In this document: in pieces, positions 44,511-52,934 of the stretch
Layout: the number at the start of each line of letters is the position of its first letter
How positions within the stretch are numbered: position 1 is the first letter of the stretch
Assembly: GCF_030818655.1 (NCBI RefSeq)
Contig: NZ_JAUTAN010000001.1
Location: 3,038,001-3,102,000 of the forward strand
From: Nocardioides zeae
Lineage (GTDB): Bacteria; Actinomycetota; Actinomycetes; Propionibacteriales; Nocardioidaceae
Reading direction: 5' to 3'
DNA: 64,000 nt
Made by a program: the position numbers and the translations under genes
Notes under the pieces: model-generated
What the model saw: only the letters and a program-made list of their open reading frames with translations
Databases searched by the model: none
What the model was told of the DNA's origin: nothing

Positions 44511-46118
44511 ATGATGACCGCTGTAGCCCACCCACCGGAGCCCACCGACCCGAGCGATCCCGGTCTCGCCGGTCCCCCCGACGCCGCGCTGCTGGCCCGC
44601 GCCCGTGCGGGCGACGCGGAGGCGGTCGCCGTGCTGTTCGAGCGCTACCACCCGGTGGCGCTGGCCCTGGCCACCCGGCACGCCGGCCCCGACGTCGCCC
44701 CCGACATCGCCGCGACGGCGTTCGAGCGGATCCTCCGGCTGCTCCGCCGGGGGAAGGGCCCGACCACCGCGTTCCGCCCCTACCTCGCCGCGACGGTCAA
44801 CAGCGCCTGGGTCGACCACGTGCGCCGCGACTCCCGCCTCGTGCTCGTCGAGGACGACGACCTGGAGCCGCTCGTCCCCGCGCCGACGGACGGGGCCGAC
44901 GACCGCTTCGACCGCGCGACGGTGGCGGCCGCCTTCGCCGACCTGCCGCCCCGCTGGCAGCACGTGCTGTGGCACACCGCGGTCGAGGGGATGCCGCACG
45001 ACGAGGTGGGCGAGGCCCTCGGGCTCACGACCAACGCCGTGGCGGTGCTGGCCCACCGCGCCCGGGAGGGCCTGCGCACCGCCTACCTCGACGCCCACCT
45101 CGCGGCGGCCGTCGACGAGAGGTGCGTGCGCACGACGCCCCTGCTCGGCGCCTACGTCCGCGGGGCCATGTCGGTCGCCAAGCGCCAGCGCGTGAGCGAC
45201 CACCTCGCCGACTGCGCCCGGTGCCGGCACGCCGTGGACGAGCTCGGGCAGATCTCGGCGAACCTCGGCGCCGTGCTGCTCCCCCTGCTGGGGTTGCTCG
45301 CGGCGGAGGGGCTGCCCGGGGCTGCCTCCAGCACTGCCTCGGCCTCCGATCCCGGGCCCGGTCGGTCGCGGCGGCACCCGCGTCGTACGACGCTGCTGGT
45401 GGTGGCCGCCCTCGTCGCCGTCGGCCTGGCGGCGGCTGCGGCCGTGCTCGAGCCCTGGGGCGCGTCGGACCGGGGTCCGGCGATCGCGACGGCGCCGTCC
45501 CGAGGCGCCGGCGGGACGGAGCCGTCGCCGCCCGCGGGAGCGACCGCCGGACCGGACGCACCCGCGACGGCCGACGGGACCGCCGCCCCCGAGGCTCCCG
45601 GTGCCCCCGTGGAGCCCGTGGGGTCGCCGGCGCCCGACGTCCCGGACCCCGGTGCCGCGAAGTCGGGAGGACCCGGGCGGCCGGAGCCGTCGACCGGTCC
45701 CTCGGCCGAGCCCGCCCCGGAGCCGGAACCGGAGCCCTCCCCCGAGCCGGCACCCCCGAGCCTCGACCCCGCGGCCAACCCCCGCTTCGAGCGGTCCCGT
45801 CTCGCCGTGGCGCCGGGCGAGCAGCCCGGGTGGACGCGGGTGACGGTCCCGGTCGTCGCGGCGTCGCCCGGCACGGTCGTGACGATGACCGTCCGGGGCG
45901 CCCGGGAGGTCTGCTTGCTGACCGCCGGTGATCCGACGTGCACGACGGGAGCGGTCACGGGGTGGACCGTGCCCGGGGTCAGCGCAGCGGAGCCGCTCGT
46001 CGTGGAGGTGCGGCACGACGCGCTGGCGTGGATCGGGTTCGGCCTCGAGGCGGCCGACCGACCCGACGACGTCCCCACCGACAACGCGGTCGACGCGATC
46101 CTGCGCACGGGCGGCTGA
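44511..46118 (+). CDS. ECF sigma factor fused to zinc finger, membrane segment and outside tail
   Basis: 535 residues. Region 2: RYHPVALALATRHAGPDVAP, then AFRPYLAATVNSAWVDHVRR. Region 4: FADLPPRWQHVLWHTAVEGM, then PHDEVGEALGLTTNAVAVLA. Zinc finger: HLADCARCRHAVDEL. A transmembrane helix (TTLLVVAALVAVGLAAAAAV) at about residues 293-312 follows, then a long Pro/Glu-rich linker and an outside domain of about 120 residues. Sigma and anti-sigma are thus in one membrane-tethered chain, which would need proteolysis or signalling to act. It diverges from the surface-protein operon (245-base gap), its likely target. Confidence 0.85.
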   Translation: MMTAVAHPPEPTDPSDPGLAGPPDAALLARARAGDAEAVAVLFERYHPVALALATRHAGPDVAPDIAATAFERILRLLRRGKGPTTAFRPYLAATVNSAWVDHVRRDSRLVLVEDDDLEPLVPAPTDGADDRFDRATVAAAFADLPPRWQHVLWHTAVEGMPHDEVGEALGLTTNAVAVLAHRAREGLRTAYLDAHLAAAVDERCVRTTPLLGAYVRGAMSVAKRQRVSDHLADCARCRHAVDELGQISANLGAVLLPLLGLLAAEGLPGAASSTASASDPGPGRSRRHPRRTTLLVVAALVAVGLAAAAAVLEPWGASDRGPAIATAPSRGAGGTEPSPPAGATAGPDAPATADGTAAPEAPGAPVEPVGSPAPDVPDPGAAKSGGPGRPEPSTGPSAEPAPEPEPEPSPEPAPPSLDPAANPRFERSRLAVAPGEQPGWTRVTVPVVAASPGTVVTMTVRGAREVCLLTAGDPTCTTGAVTGWTVPGVSAAEPLVVEVRHDALAWIGFGLEAADRPDDVPTDNAVDAILRTGG

Positions 46119-46146
46119 GGCTCCGGTCCCGTCGTACGCTCGCAGG

Positions 46147-46896
46147 ATGACCACTTGGGCGGCCGCCGGTCTCTGGGGCCTCGCCGGCGGCGGTGCACTG
46201 GTTGTCGGCGCGCTCGTCGCGTGGTTCGTGCGCGTGCCGCAGCGCGTCGTCGCGTCCGTCATGGCCTTCGGCGCGGGCGTGCTCATCTCCGCCCTGTCGT
46301 TCGAGCTCGTGGACGAGGCCGAGGCGAGCGGCGGTCTCCTCGCGACGGCGGCGGGCTTCCTCGTGGGCGCGGTGGCGTACGTCGCGGCGAACGTCGCGCT
46401 CGCCCGCCGCGGGGCCGCGCACCGCAAGCGGTCGGGGGACCAGCAGGCCTCGGAGTCGGAGCAACCGGGATCCGGCACCGCGATCGCCGTGGGCGCGCTG
46501 CTCGACGGCGTTCCCGAGTCCGTGGTCCTCGGTCTCTCCCTGCTCGACGGCGGCACCGTGGGCGTCGCCGTGCTGGCCGCCATCGTCATCTCCAACGTGC
46601 CGGAGGGGCTCTCCAGCGCCGCCGGGATGAAGCGGAGCGGACGCAGCGCGCGCTACGTCTTCGGCGTCTGGGGCGGGATCGCGGTCATCAGCGGCGTGGC
46701 GGCACTGGCCGGCGCGCTGCTGCTCCAGGGCGCGCCCGCCGAGGCGATCGCCGTGGTCACGGCCCTCGCCGCCGGCGCCATCCTCGCGATGGTGGCGGAC
46801 ACGATGATCCCCGAGGCGTTCGAGCGCACCCACCTCTACACGGGGCTGATCGCTGCGTCGGGCTTCCTGCTCGCGTTCGTCGTGAGCCGGGCGTGA
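46147..46896 (+). CDS. ZIP-family metal transporter
   Basis: 249 residues with about seven or eight membrane helices. The ZIP signature lies in ALLDGVPESVVLGLSLLDGG and VISNVPEGLSSAAGMKRSG, with the metal-binding H/N-x-P-E type positions here as D-G-V-P-E and N-V-P-E. VADTMIPEAFE near the end is also typical. Members move Zn2+, Fe2+ or Mn2+ across the membrane. ATG 46147 is preceded by GCAGG. The stop overlaps the next gene (GTGA, 46893-46896). Confidence 0.85.
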   Translation: MTTWAAAGLWGLAGGGALVVGALVAWFVRVPQRVVASVMAFGAGVLISALSFELVDEAEASGGLLATAAGFLVGAVAYVAANVALARRGAAHRKRSGDQQASESEQPGSGTAIAVGALLDGVPESVVLGLSLLDGGTVGVAVLAAIVISNVPEGLSSAAGMKRSGRSARYVFGVWGGIAVISGVAALAGALLLQGAPAEAIAVVTALAAGAILAMVADTMIPEAFERTHLYTGLIAASGFLLAFVVSRA

Positions 46897-47804
46897 CGGT
46901 CGGCGGCTCGCGCCCGTTCACGGTCGCCACGGCCAACGCCGCCAGCGGGCGGGACCGGCGCGGCCGGACCGACGCGGCCTCGTGGGCGCACTGGAGCGAC
47001 GCCGCCGCGGCGCTCGACGTCGACGTGCTGGCCGTCCAGGAGGTCGACCACCGGCTGCCGCGTAGCGGGGAGGTCGACCAGACGAGCGTCCTCGCCGCGC
47101 GGCTGAGCGGCGACGGACCCGCCTGGGCTGCGCGCTTCGCGGCGGCGGTGCACGGCACCCCGGGCACGTCCGCCGGGTTCCGCCCCGCACGACCGGTGGT
47201 CGGCGACCGACCGGACGCACCGTCGTACGGCATCGCCCTCCTCAGCCGCCACCCCATCACCGCCTGGCGGGAGCTGCGTCTCGGCCCGTCGCGGGTGCGT
47301 CTGCCGATGCCCCTGCCGCCGGGGGCGGGGCGGCGCGTCCTGTGGGTGCCGGACGAGCCGCGGGTGGTGCTCGCGGCGGTCGTCGCCGCGCCCGGCGGAC
47401 CGGTGAGCGTCGTGACGACCCACCTGTCCTTCGCCCCGCTGCGGGCCCGCGCCCAGCTGCGGGACGTCGTGCAGTGGTGCGCCGACCTGCCGCGCCCGCT
47501 CGTGCTGCTGGGCGACCTCAACCTGCCGCCGCGGTTGGTGAGCTCTCCCGGCGCGCCGGCGCTGCGCGCACCGACCCACCCGGCGCACCGGCCGCGGGTG
47601 CAGCTCGACCACGTGCTGCTGGACGACCCGGCGGGGCGGTACGTCGTGGGTGACGCCGCGACGTACTGCGTGGCCGACAGCGACCACCTCGCGGTGCGGG
47701 TGGAGCTGCGCCCCCCTCAGCCGATCGCCGCCGCCGCGGCGCGTCCCGCCGTCCGCCCGGAGAACAGGCACCCGCCGAGGAACGTGCCCTCGAGCGCGTT
47801 GTAG
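46893..47804 (+). CDS. endonuclease/exonuclease/phosphatase family protein
   Basis: About 303 residues with the EEP fold: FTVATANAASGRDRRG (Asn), VDVLAVQEVDHRLPRS (the metal Glu), YGIALLSRHPI, VVTTHLSFAPLRARAQL, VLLGDLNLPPR (D-x-N) and the end DSDHLAVRVEL (catalytic Asp-His). It hydrolyses phosphodiesters, but the substrate (nucleic acid, phosphoinositide or other) is unknown. GTG 46893 overlaps the ZIP gene stop. The last 88 bases overlap the convergent flavoprotein gene; the conserved domain ends before that. Confidence 0.88.
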   Translation: MTVGGSRPFTVATANAASGRDRRGRTDAASWAHWSDAAAALDVDVLAVQEVDHRLPRSGEVDQTSVLAARLSGDGPAWAARFAAAVHGTPGTSAGFRPARPVVGDRPDAPSYGIALLSRHPITAWRELRLGPSRVRLPMPLPPGAGRRVLWVPDEPRVVLAAVVAAPGGPVSVVTTHLSFAPLRARAQLRDVVQWCADLPRPLVLLGDLNLPPRLVSSPGAPALRAPTHPAHRPRVQLDHVLLDDPAGRYVVGDAATYCVADSDHLAVRVELRPPQPIAAAAARPAVRPENRHPPRNVPSSAL

Positions 47805-49366
47805 CCGTGCATGCCGCCGCCACCGAAGCCGCTGGCCTCGCCCGCGGCGTACAGGCCCGGCACCGGCTGCCCGGCCGCGTCGAGCACGCGCCCGTCGAGG
47901 TCGGTGTGCAGCCCGCCGAGGGTCTTGCGGGTGAGGATGTTGAGGCGGACGGCGATGAGCGGACCCGCCGTCGGGTCGAGGAGGCGGTGCGGGGTCGCGA
48001 CGCGGATGAGCTTGTCGCCGCGGTAGTTCCGCGCCCCGTGGATGGCGGTGACCTGGGCGTCCTTGCCGAACGGGTTGGTGATCTCCCGGTCCCGCGCCTC
48101 GACGAGGCGGGTGAGGCGCTCGGAGTCGATGAGGGAGCTGCCGGTGAGGCGGTTCATGCCGGCGGCGAGGTCGGCGAGGCTGTCGGCGACGACGAAGTCC
48201 TCGCCGTTCTGCTTGAACGCCTCGACCGGACCCGGCGCCCCGGGACGCACCCGGGAGAGCAGCAGCTTGAGGTCCTTGCCGGTGAGGTCGGGGTTCTGCT
48301 CCGAGCCCGAGAGCGCGAACTCCTTCTCGATGATCTTCTGCGTGAGCACGAACCACGAGTAGTCGTGGCCCGTGCTCCGGAGGTGCCGCAGCGTGCCGAG
48401 GGTGTCGAAGCCGGGGAAGTACGGCGCGGGCAGGCGGTTGCCCTCGGCGTCGAGCCACAGGGACGAGGGGCCGGGGAGGATGCGGATGCCGTGGTTGGCC
48501 CAGATCGGGTCCCAGTTGCGCAGGCCCTCGACGTAGTGCCACATGCGGTCGGGGTTGATGACCGCGCCGCCGGCGGCCTCGGTGATGCCGATCATCCGCC
48601 CGTCGACGTGGGCGGGCACGCCGGCGACCATCCGCTCCGGCGGGGTGCCGAGACGCGCGGGCCAGTTCTGGCGCACCAGCTCGTGGTTGCCCCCGATGCC
48701 GCCGGAGGCGACGACCACGGCCTGGGCGCTGAGCTCGAACTCCCCGGTCTCGTCGCGGGAGGACGCCGCGCCCCGTACGACGTCGGACGGCGCCAGCAGA
48801 GCGCCGCGCACGCCCGTGACCGTGCCCTCGCTGGTGACGAGCGCATCGACGCGGTGCCGGAAGCGGAGCTCGATCCGCCCGGTCGCGACGTGCTCGCGCA
48901 CGCGCCGCTCGAAGGGCTCCACCACACCGGGTCCGGTGCCCCAGGTGAGGTGGAAGCGCGGCACCGAGTTGCCGTGGCCGTCGGCGCGGCCGTCGCCCCG
49001 CTCGGCCCACCCGACGACCGGGAAGAAGCGGTGGCCCATCTGCCGCAGCCACGACCGCTTCTCGCCGGCGGCGAAGTGCACGTAGGCCTCGGCCCAGCGC
49101 CGCGGCCAGTGGTCCTCGGGACGGTCGAACTGCGCCGAGCCGAACCAGTCCTGGAGCGCGAGGTCGAGCGAGTCCTTGACGCCCATCCGCCGCTGCTCGG
49201 GGCTGTCGACGAGGAAGAGCCCGCCCAGCGACCAGAAGGCCTGGCCCCCCAACGACTGCTCCGGCTCCTGGTCGAGCACCACCACCTTCCGACCGGCGTC
49301 CGCCAGCTCCGCCGCGGCGACGAGCCCCGCCAGTCCTCCCCCCACCACGATCGCGTCTGCGTCCAT
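47717..49366 (-). CDS. FAD-binding dehydrogenase (fumarate reductase/ketosteroid dehydrogenase type)
   Basis: About 549 residues. The dinucleotide motif is DADAIVVGGGLAGLVAAAEL with VVLDQEPEQSLGGQAFWSLG, typical of flavoproteins annotated as FAD-binding dehydrogenase. NILTRKTLGGLHTDLDGRVL and GLYAAGEASGFGGGGMHGYN form the second FAD part. ATG 49366 gives the standard MDADAIVVGGG start; GTG 49411 is an alternative. Likely substrates are steroid-, lactone- or fumarate-like. It diverges from a PucR-type regulator gene, with two inverted repeats between. Confidence 0.88.
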   Translation of the reverse strand: MDADAIVVGGGLAGLVAAAELADAGRKVVVLDQEPEQSLGGQAFWSLGGLFLVDSPEQRRMGVKDSLDLALQDWFGSAQFDRPEDHWPRRWAEAYVHFAAGEKRSWLRQMGHRFFPVVGWAERGDGRADGHGNSVPRFHLTWGTGPGVVEPFERRVREHVATGRIELRFRHRVDALVTSEGTVTGVRGALLAPSDVVRGAASSRDETGEFELSAQAVVVASGGIGGNHELVRQNWPARLGTPPERMVAGVPAHVDGRMIGITEAAGGAVINPDRMWHYVEGLRNWDPIWANHGIRILPGPSSLWLDAEGNRLPAPYFPGFDTLGTLRHLRSTGHDYSWFVLTQKIIEKEFALSGSEQNPDLTGKDLKLLLSRVRPGAPGPVEAFKQNGEDFVVADSLADLAAGMNRLTGSSLIDSERLTRLVEARDREITNPFGKDAQVTAIHGARNYRGDKLIRVATPHRLLDPTAGPLIAVRLNILTRKTLGGLHTDLDGRVLDAAGQPVPGLYAAGEASGFGGGGMHGYNALEGTFLGGCLFSGRTAGRAAAAAIG

Positions 49367-49407
49367 GGGGAGAGGCTCGGCGCCGTCTCCGACGAGCACA
49401 AGGGTGG

Positions 49408-49445
49408 TCACCTGAGGTGAGCACTGGCATTGTCATGTCCTGACA
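49408..49445. promoter_or_regulatory. two operator-like inverted repeats between the flavoprotein and PucR genes
   Basis: TCACCT-G-AGGTGA (49408-49420) and TGTCA-N5-TGACA (49431-49445) are both perfect. They lie in the 105-base gap between the divergent genes, where a PucR-type regulator would be expected to bind. Confidence 0.55.
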
Positions 49446-49471
49446 GATTCCAGCGCCGGCGAGGAGCGAGC

Positions 49472-50611
49472 ATGGCCACCGACCCCGCCCGTCGCACCGT
49501 GCGCGACGAGGCCCTCGCCCGGCTCGACGAGATCGCCGCACGCGTCACCGCCGAGATCGTCGCCGAGATCCCCGCCTACGCCGCGCTCGCGCCGGCCCAG
49601 CTCGCCGAGGTCGACGCGATCGCGCGGTGGGGCACGACCCGGGTGCTGGACCTGTGGGCGGAGGGCGCGGCCGGGCTCGCACCGTCGGACGTGCAGCGCT
49701 TCCGGGGGATCGGCGCCGCTCGGGCGCTCGACGGGCGCCCGCTGCCCGGCATCATCCGCGCCTACCACCTCGCTGCCACCCAGGTCGTCGACCACATCGA
49801 GGCCACCGCCGCCGACCGCCTCACGGTCGGTGACGCGATCGCCCTGTCACGCCTGTGGATGGCGGTCGTCGACACCCTCACCGACGCGCTCCACGACGGC
49901 TACGCCGCCGGCGCCCAGCGCGCGGGCGACCGTGACGGCGCCATCGAGCACCTCCTCGACGACCTGCTCGCCGGCCGTCAGGTCGCGCGCACCAACCTCG
50001 AGGACCGGAGCCGGGAGCTGCGAGTCGCGGTCCCGCCGCGCCCCACCCTGCTGGTGGTCGCCCTCTCCCCCGACGGACCGTCGCGCGCCGACCTGGCCGC
50101 CCTGGTGGGCGACGACGCGCCGCTCCGGCACCGCGACGGCCACGGCGTCGCCCTCCTCGACGCGGCGGCCGCCCGGGCGGCCGCCGTGCGCTGGACCGCG
50201 TCGTGGCGGGGTGCGCTGATCCCGAACGACCGCGTCGCCGACCTGCCGCGGTCCTTCCGCCTCGCCACCCGTGCGCTCGACCGCGCTCCCGCGCACGCGT
50301 ACGGCGAGGGCCGCCTCCTCGACGAGGCCGACGCGCTGCTCGTCGCGCTCCTCACGGGCCATCCCGACACGGACCACGCGCGCCTCGAGCGCCTGACCCT
50401 CGGCGGCTTGGGCGACGCCGACCACCTGCGGGCGAGCATCGAGGCCCACATCGCGACCGGCTCGGCCGACGCCGCCGCGGCCCGGCTCGGGGTCCACCCG
50501 CAGACCCTGCGCCACCGGCTGCGGCGCACCCGCGACCTCACCGGCCGCGACCCCCGTCGCCCCTGGGACCGGCTCGTGCTCGAGGTGGCGCTCCTGGGCC
50601 GGGCCGGGTAG
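49472..50611 (+). CDS. PucR family transcriptional regulator
   Basis: 379 residues starting at ATG 49472 after GAGGAGC. The N-terminal helical domain (ALARLDEIAARVTAEIVAEI and so on) and the C-terminal PucR HTH (LRASIEAHIATGSADAAAAR, then LGVHPQTLRHRLRRTRDLTG) are typical. PucR-type regulators activate purine-, acid- or oxidoreductase-related genes; here the divergent FAD dehydrogenase is the likely target. The stop is directly followed by the stop of the convergent lipoprotein gene (no gap). Confidence 0.87.
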   Translation: MATDPARRTVRDEALARLDEIAARVTAEIVAEIPAYAALAPAQLAEVDAIARWGTTRVLDLWAEGAAGLAPSDVQRFRGIGAARALDGRPLPGIIRAYHLAATQVVDHIEATAADRLTVGDAIALSRLWMAVVDTLTDALHDGYAAGAQRAGDRDGAIEHLLDDLLAGRQVARTNLEDRSRELRVAVPPRPTLLVVALSPDGPSRADLAALVGDDAPLRHRDGHGVALLDAAAARAAAVRWTASWRGALIPNDRVADLPRSFRLATRALDRAPAHAYGEGRLLDEADALLVALLTGHPDTDHARLERLTLGGLGDADHLRASIEAHIATGSADAAAARLGVHPQTLRHRLRRTRDLTGRDPRRPWDRLVLEVALLGRAG

Positions 50612-51622
50612 TCAGGCGCAGCCGAGGACGTCGTACGCCGCGGCGGCGAGCTCCACGAGGTCGTCGCGCTGCTCGTCCTCGTCGCGGGTGTCGGCGAGCG
50701 CCCAGCCGAGGCGGCTGCTGGTGGCGGTCACGGCGCACTCCTCCGAGGCGACGAGGACGGCGGAGTCGCGGTCGACGTACACCTCCTTGCCGTCCACCTC
50801 GACGGGGTCCCCGGAGCCGGCGAGGCCCATGGCGAGGTAGCCCTCGTTCGTCAGCTGGGACCCGATCGTCGTGAACGCCTCGTCCCCGACGTACGCGCAC
50901 CGGATCCCCGCCGCGCCGACCGCTCCGCGCGCGGCGCGCACCTCGCCCACCCGCGCGGTGACCAGCTCGTCGGCGGGATCGGGGCAGGAGGCGGGCAGCT
51001 CGACGGCCGGTACGTCGACGTCCGCGAGGCCGTCCACGACCTCGCGGGCCAGGTCCACGAGCAGGTCCTCGGACACCACGGCGTCGCTGTCGTCCCGGAA
51101 CTGGCTGTCGACGAGCACGACCTGGTCCCCGGCCCGGACCGTCACGCGGAGCCCGTCGTAGGAGTTCACCGCGACGTACGCCTCGTCGCCGAGACCCGCC
51201 AGCGGCTCGGCGGGGTCGCTGCCGTAGGGCGTCGCGATCGCAGCCACCGGGCGGCCGTCGTCGAAGGCGCGCACCCCCACGTTCAGCATCCCGCCGGCGA
51301 AGCCGCAGGCCGCGAAGGTCTCCTCGCCCGGGAGGAGACCGACGGCCTCGCCACCGAGGTCGTCCGCACCGCCCGAGCTGCTGGCGTCGAGGGCCTCGGC
51401 GAGCGCGTCGCGCGTCTCCGCCGAGACGAGCCCGCACGGCACGGAGCCGGCGTCGGTCCCGCCCGTCGCGTCCCAGTCGCCTGCCGTGTCGCCTGCCGTG
51501 TCGCCGTCGGCGCGATCGCGGTCACCCGGTCCCCCGTCGTCGTCGCCGCACCCCGCGAGCGCGAGCGGGAGGACGAGCGCGGCGGCGAGCAGGGCAGGAC
51601 GGCCGGGACGGAGGAGACGCAT
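50612..51622 (-). CDS. lipoprotein of unknown function (336 aa)
   Basis: The signal peptide LLAAALVLPLALAGC has a lipobox with Cys near residue 25. An acidic linker (DDDGGPGDRDRADGDTAGD) precedes two related halves of about 140 residues. Each half carries Cys pairs (VPCGLVSAETRDALAEALD with ACGFAGG; ASCPDPADELVTARV with RCAYVGDEAF). This duplicated, DUF3558-like layout is common in actinobacterial lipoproteins. It probably binds a ligand outside the membrane; nothing more specific can be said. Confidence 0.78.
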   Translation of the reverse strand: MRLLRPGRPALLAAALVLPLALAGCGDDDGGPGDRDRADGDTAGDTAGDWDATGGTDAGSVPCGLVSAETRDALAEALDASSSGGADDLGGEAVGLLPGEETFAACGFAGGMLNVGVRAFDDGRPVAAIATPYGSDPAEPLAGLGDEAYVAVNSYDGLRVTVRAGDQVVLVDSQFRDDSDAVVSEDLLVDLAREVVDGLADVDVPAVELPASCPDPADELVTARVGEVRAARGAVGAAGIRCAYVGDEAFTTIGSQLTNEGYLAMGLAGSGDPVEVDGKEVYVDRDSAVLVASEECAVTATSSRLGWALADTRDEDEQRDDLVELAAAAYDVLGCA

Positions 51623-51642
51623 GACCCCGCCCTTCCCCCTGG

Positions 51643-51687
51643 GACGTCATGCGAACCGTCGGCCGGGGCCACCGCTTTGCATGACGT
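51643..51687. repeat. third copy of the palindromic repeat
   Basis: GACGTCATGCGAA (51643-51655) faces TTTGCATGACGT (51676-51687), and CCTTCC/GGAAGG extend the outer stem. It is related to the copies at 31291 and 31511 by the GACGTCATGCG core. It lies after the pca operon's last stop and before the lipoprotein gene, so it may terminate the pca transcript. Confidence 0.7.
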
Positions 51688-51710
51688 GCGGAAGGGGACG
51701 GCGCGCACCC

Positions 51711-52934
51711 TCAGCCGAGGTCGATGCCCATCTCGGCCAGGGTCCGCTGCGCGATCCGGAACGCGGTGTTGGCGTCGGGCACACCGCAGTAGATCGCCGT
51801 CTGCAGGAAGAGCTCCTCGAGCTCGTCGACCGTGACCCCGTTGCCGATCGCCGCGCGGACGTGCATCGCGAGCTCCTCGTGGTGACCGCGCGCGACGAGC
51901 GCGGTCAGGGTGATGAGGGAGCGGGAGTGCCGGCTGAGCCCCGGGCGGGTCCAGATCCCGCCCCAGGCGTACTGCATGATGAAGTCCTGGAACCCCGCCG
52001 TGAACCCCGTCGCCGCGGCGGTGGCGCGGTCGACGTGCGCGTCGCCGAGCACGGCGCGCCGCACCCGCATGCCGGCGGCGCGCTGCTCCTCGATCGTCGC
52101 CGACGACGGGACCCCGTCGCGGTCCACCGCGGGGCCCGTTGCGCCGTGGTGGGCCCGCAGGAACGGCACGAGGAGAGCTGCCACCCGGTCGGGGGCCTCG
52201 GCAGGGGCCAGGTGGGCGACGTCGTCGAGGACGACGAGGCGCCCGTTGCGCACCCCGTCGGCGATCGCCGCGAGGTCGGCGGGCGGCGTGGCCTGGTCGG
52301 CGGCACCGGCGACCGCCAGGACCGGCGCCGCGACCTCGACGAGCCGGTCGCGCGCGTCGAAGGCGGCGAGGGCGGAGCAGGTGTGCGCGTAGCCCCCGGG
52401 ATCGGCGGCGGCGAGCGCATCGAGGAGCAGGCCGGCGCGCTCGGGGTCGCGGTCGACGAACCCCGGCGCGAACCAGCGCTGCCGCGCGCCGTCGACCACG
52501 CTCGACGTGCCCGACGCTCGGACGAGGGTGGCTCGCTCGTGCCAGCCCGCGGCCTCCCCGATCCGCGCGCCGGTGCAGACCAGGGCTGCGGCGACGACCC
52601 GCTCGGGCGCGTCGAGCAGGAGCTGGAGCCCCACTGCACCGCCGACGGACACGCCGGCGTACAGCACGCGTTCGCCGCTCCGACCCTCGTGGGCCAACGC
52701 GGCGTCGAGCGCCGCCAGCACGCCCGCCGCCAGCTCCCCCAGGTCGAAGGGGTCCTGGGGCGCGGGGCTGGTCCCGTGACCCGGCAGGTCCCAGGCGAGG
52801 ACGCGGTGGTCGGCCGCCAGCGCGGCGGCCGTGGTCTCCCACAGCGCGGTCGCGGACGTCCCCAGGGACGGGCCGAGCAGCAGCACGGGACCCCGGCCCC
52901 CGAGGTCGACGGTGCGGATGTCGGGCACGCTCAC
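51711..52934 (-). CDS. pcaL: fused 3-oxoadipate enol-lactonase / 4-carboxymuconolactone decarboxylase (PcaDC)
   Basis: 407 residues in two parts. The N-terminal alpha/beta hydrolase (about 1-260) has the nucleophile GVSVGGAVGLQLL, the acid VAGAADQATPP and the His VAHLAPAE. The C-terminal part (about 275-407) is carboxymuconolactone decarboxylase: RRAVLGDAHVDRATAAATGF, then ALVARGHHEELAMHVRAAIG. It carries 4-carboxymuconolactone to 3-oxoadipate; this fusion is common in actinobacteria. GTG 52934 overlaps the stop of pcaB's true C-terminal frame (GTGA, 52931-52934). It is the last gene of the pcaHGB operon. Confidence 0.93.
   Translation of the reverse strand: MSVPDIRTVDLGGRGPVLLLGPSLGTSATALWETTAAALAADHRVLAWDLPGHGTSPAPQDPFDLGELAAGVLAALDAALAHEGRSGERVLYAGVSVGGAVGLQLLLDAPERVVAAALVCTGARIGEAAGWHERATLVRASGTSSVVDGARQRWFAPGFVDRDPERAGLLLDALAAADPGGYAHTCSALAAFDARDRLVEVAAPVLAVAGAADQATPPADLAAIADGVRNGRLVVLDDVAHLAPAEAPDRVAALLVPFLRAHHGATGPAVDRDGVPSSATIEEQRAAGMRVRRAVLGDAHVDRATAAATGFTAGFQDFIMQYAWGGIWTRPGLSRHSRSLITLTALVARGHHEELAMHVRAAIGNGVTVDELEELFLQTAIYCGVPDANTAFRIAQRTLAEMGIDLG

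Noticed and set aside
40291..44514. A 1407-codon plus-strand frame opposite the surface protein
   Set aside because: Composition (His/Arg/Asp/Val repeats) mirrors the repeats of the real gene on the other strand; it has no domain.
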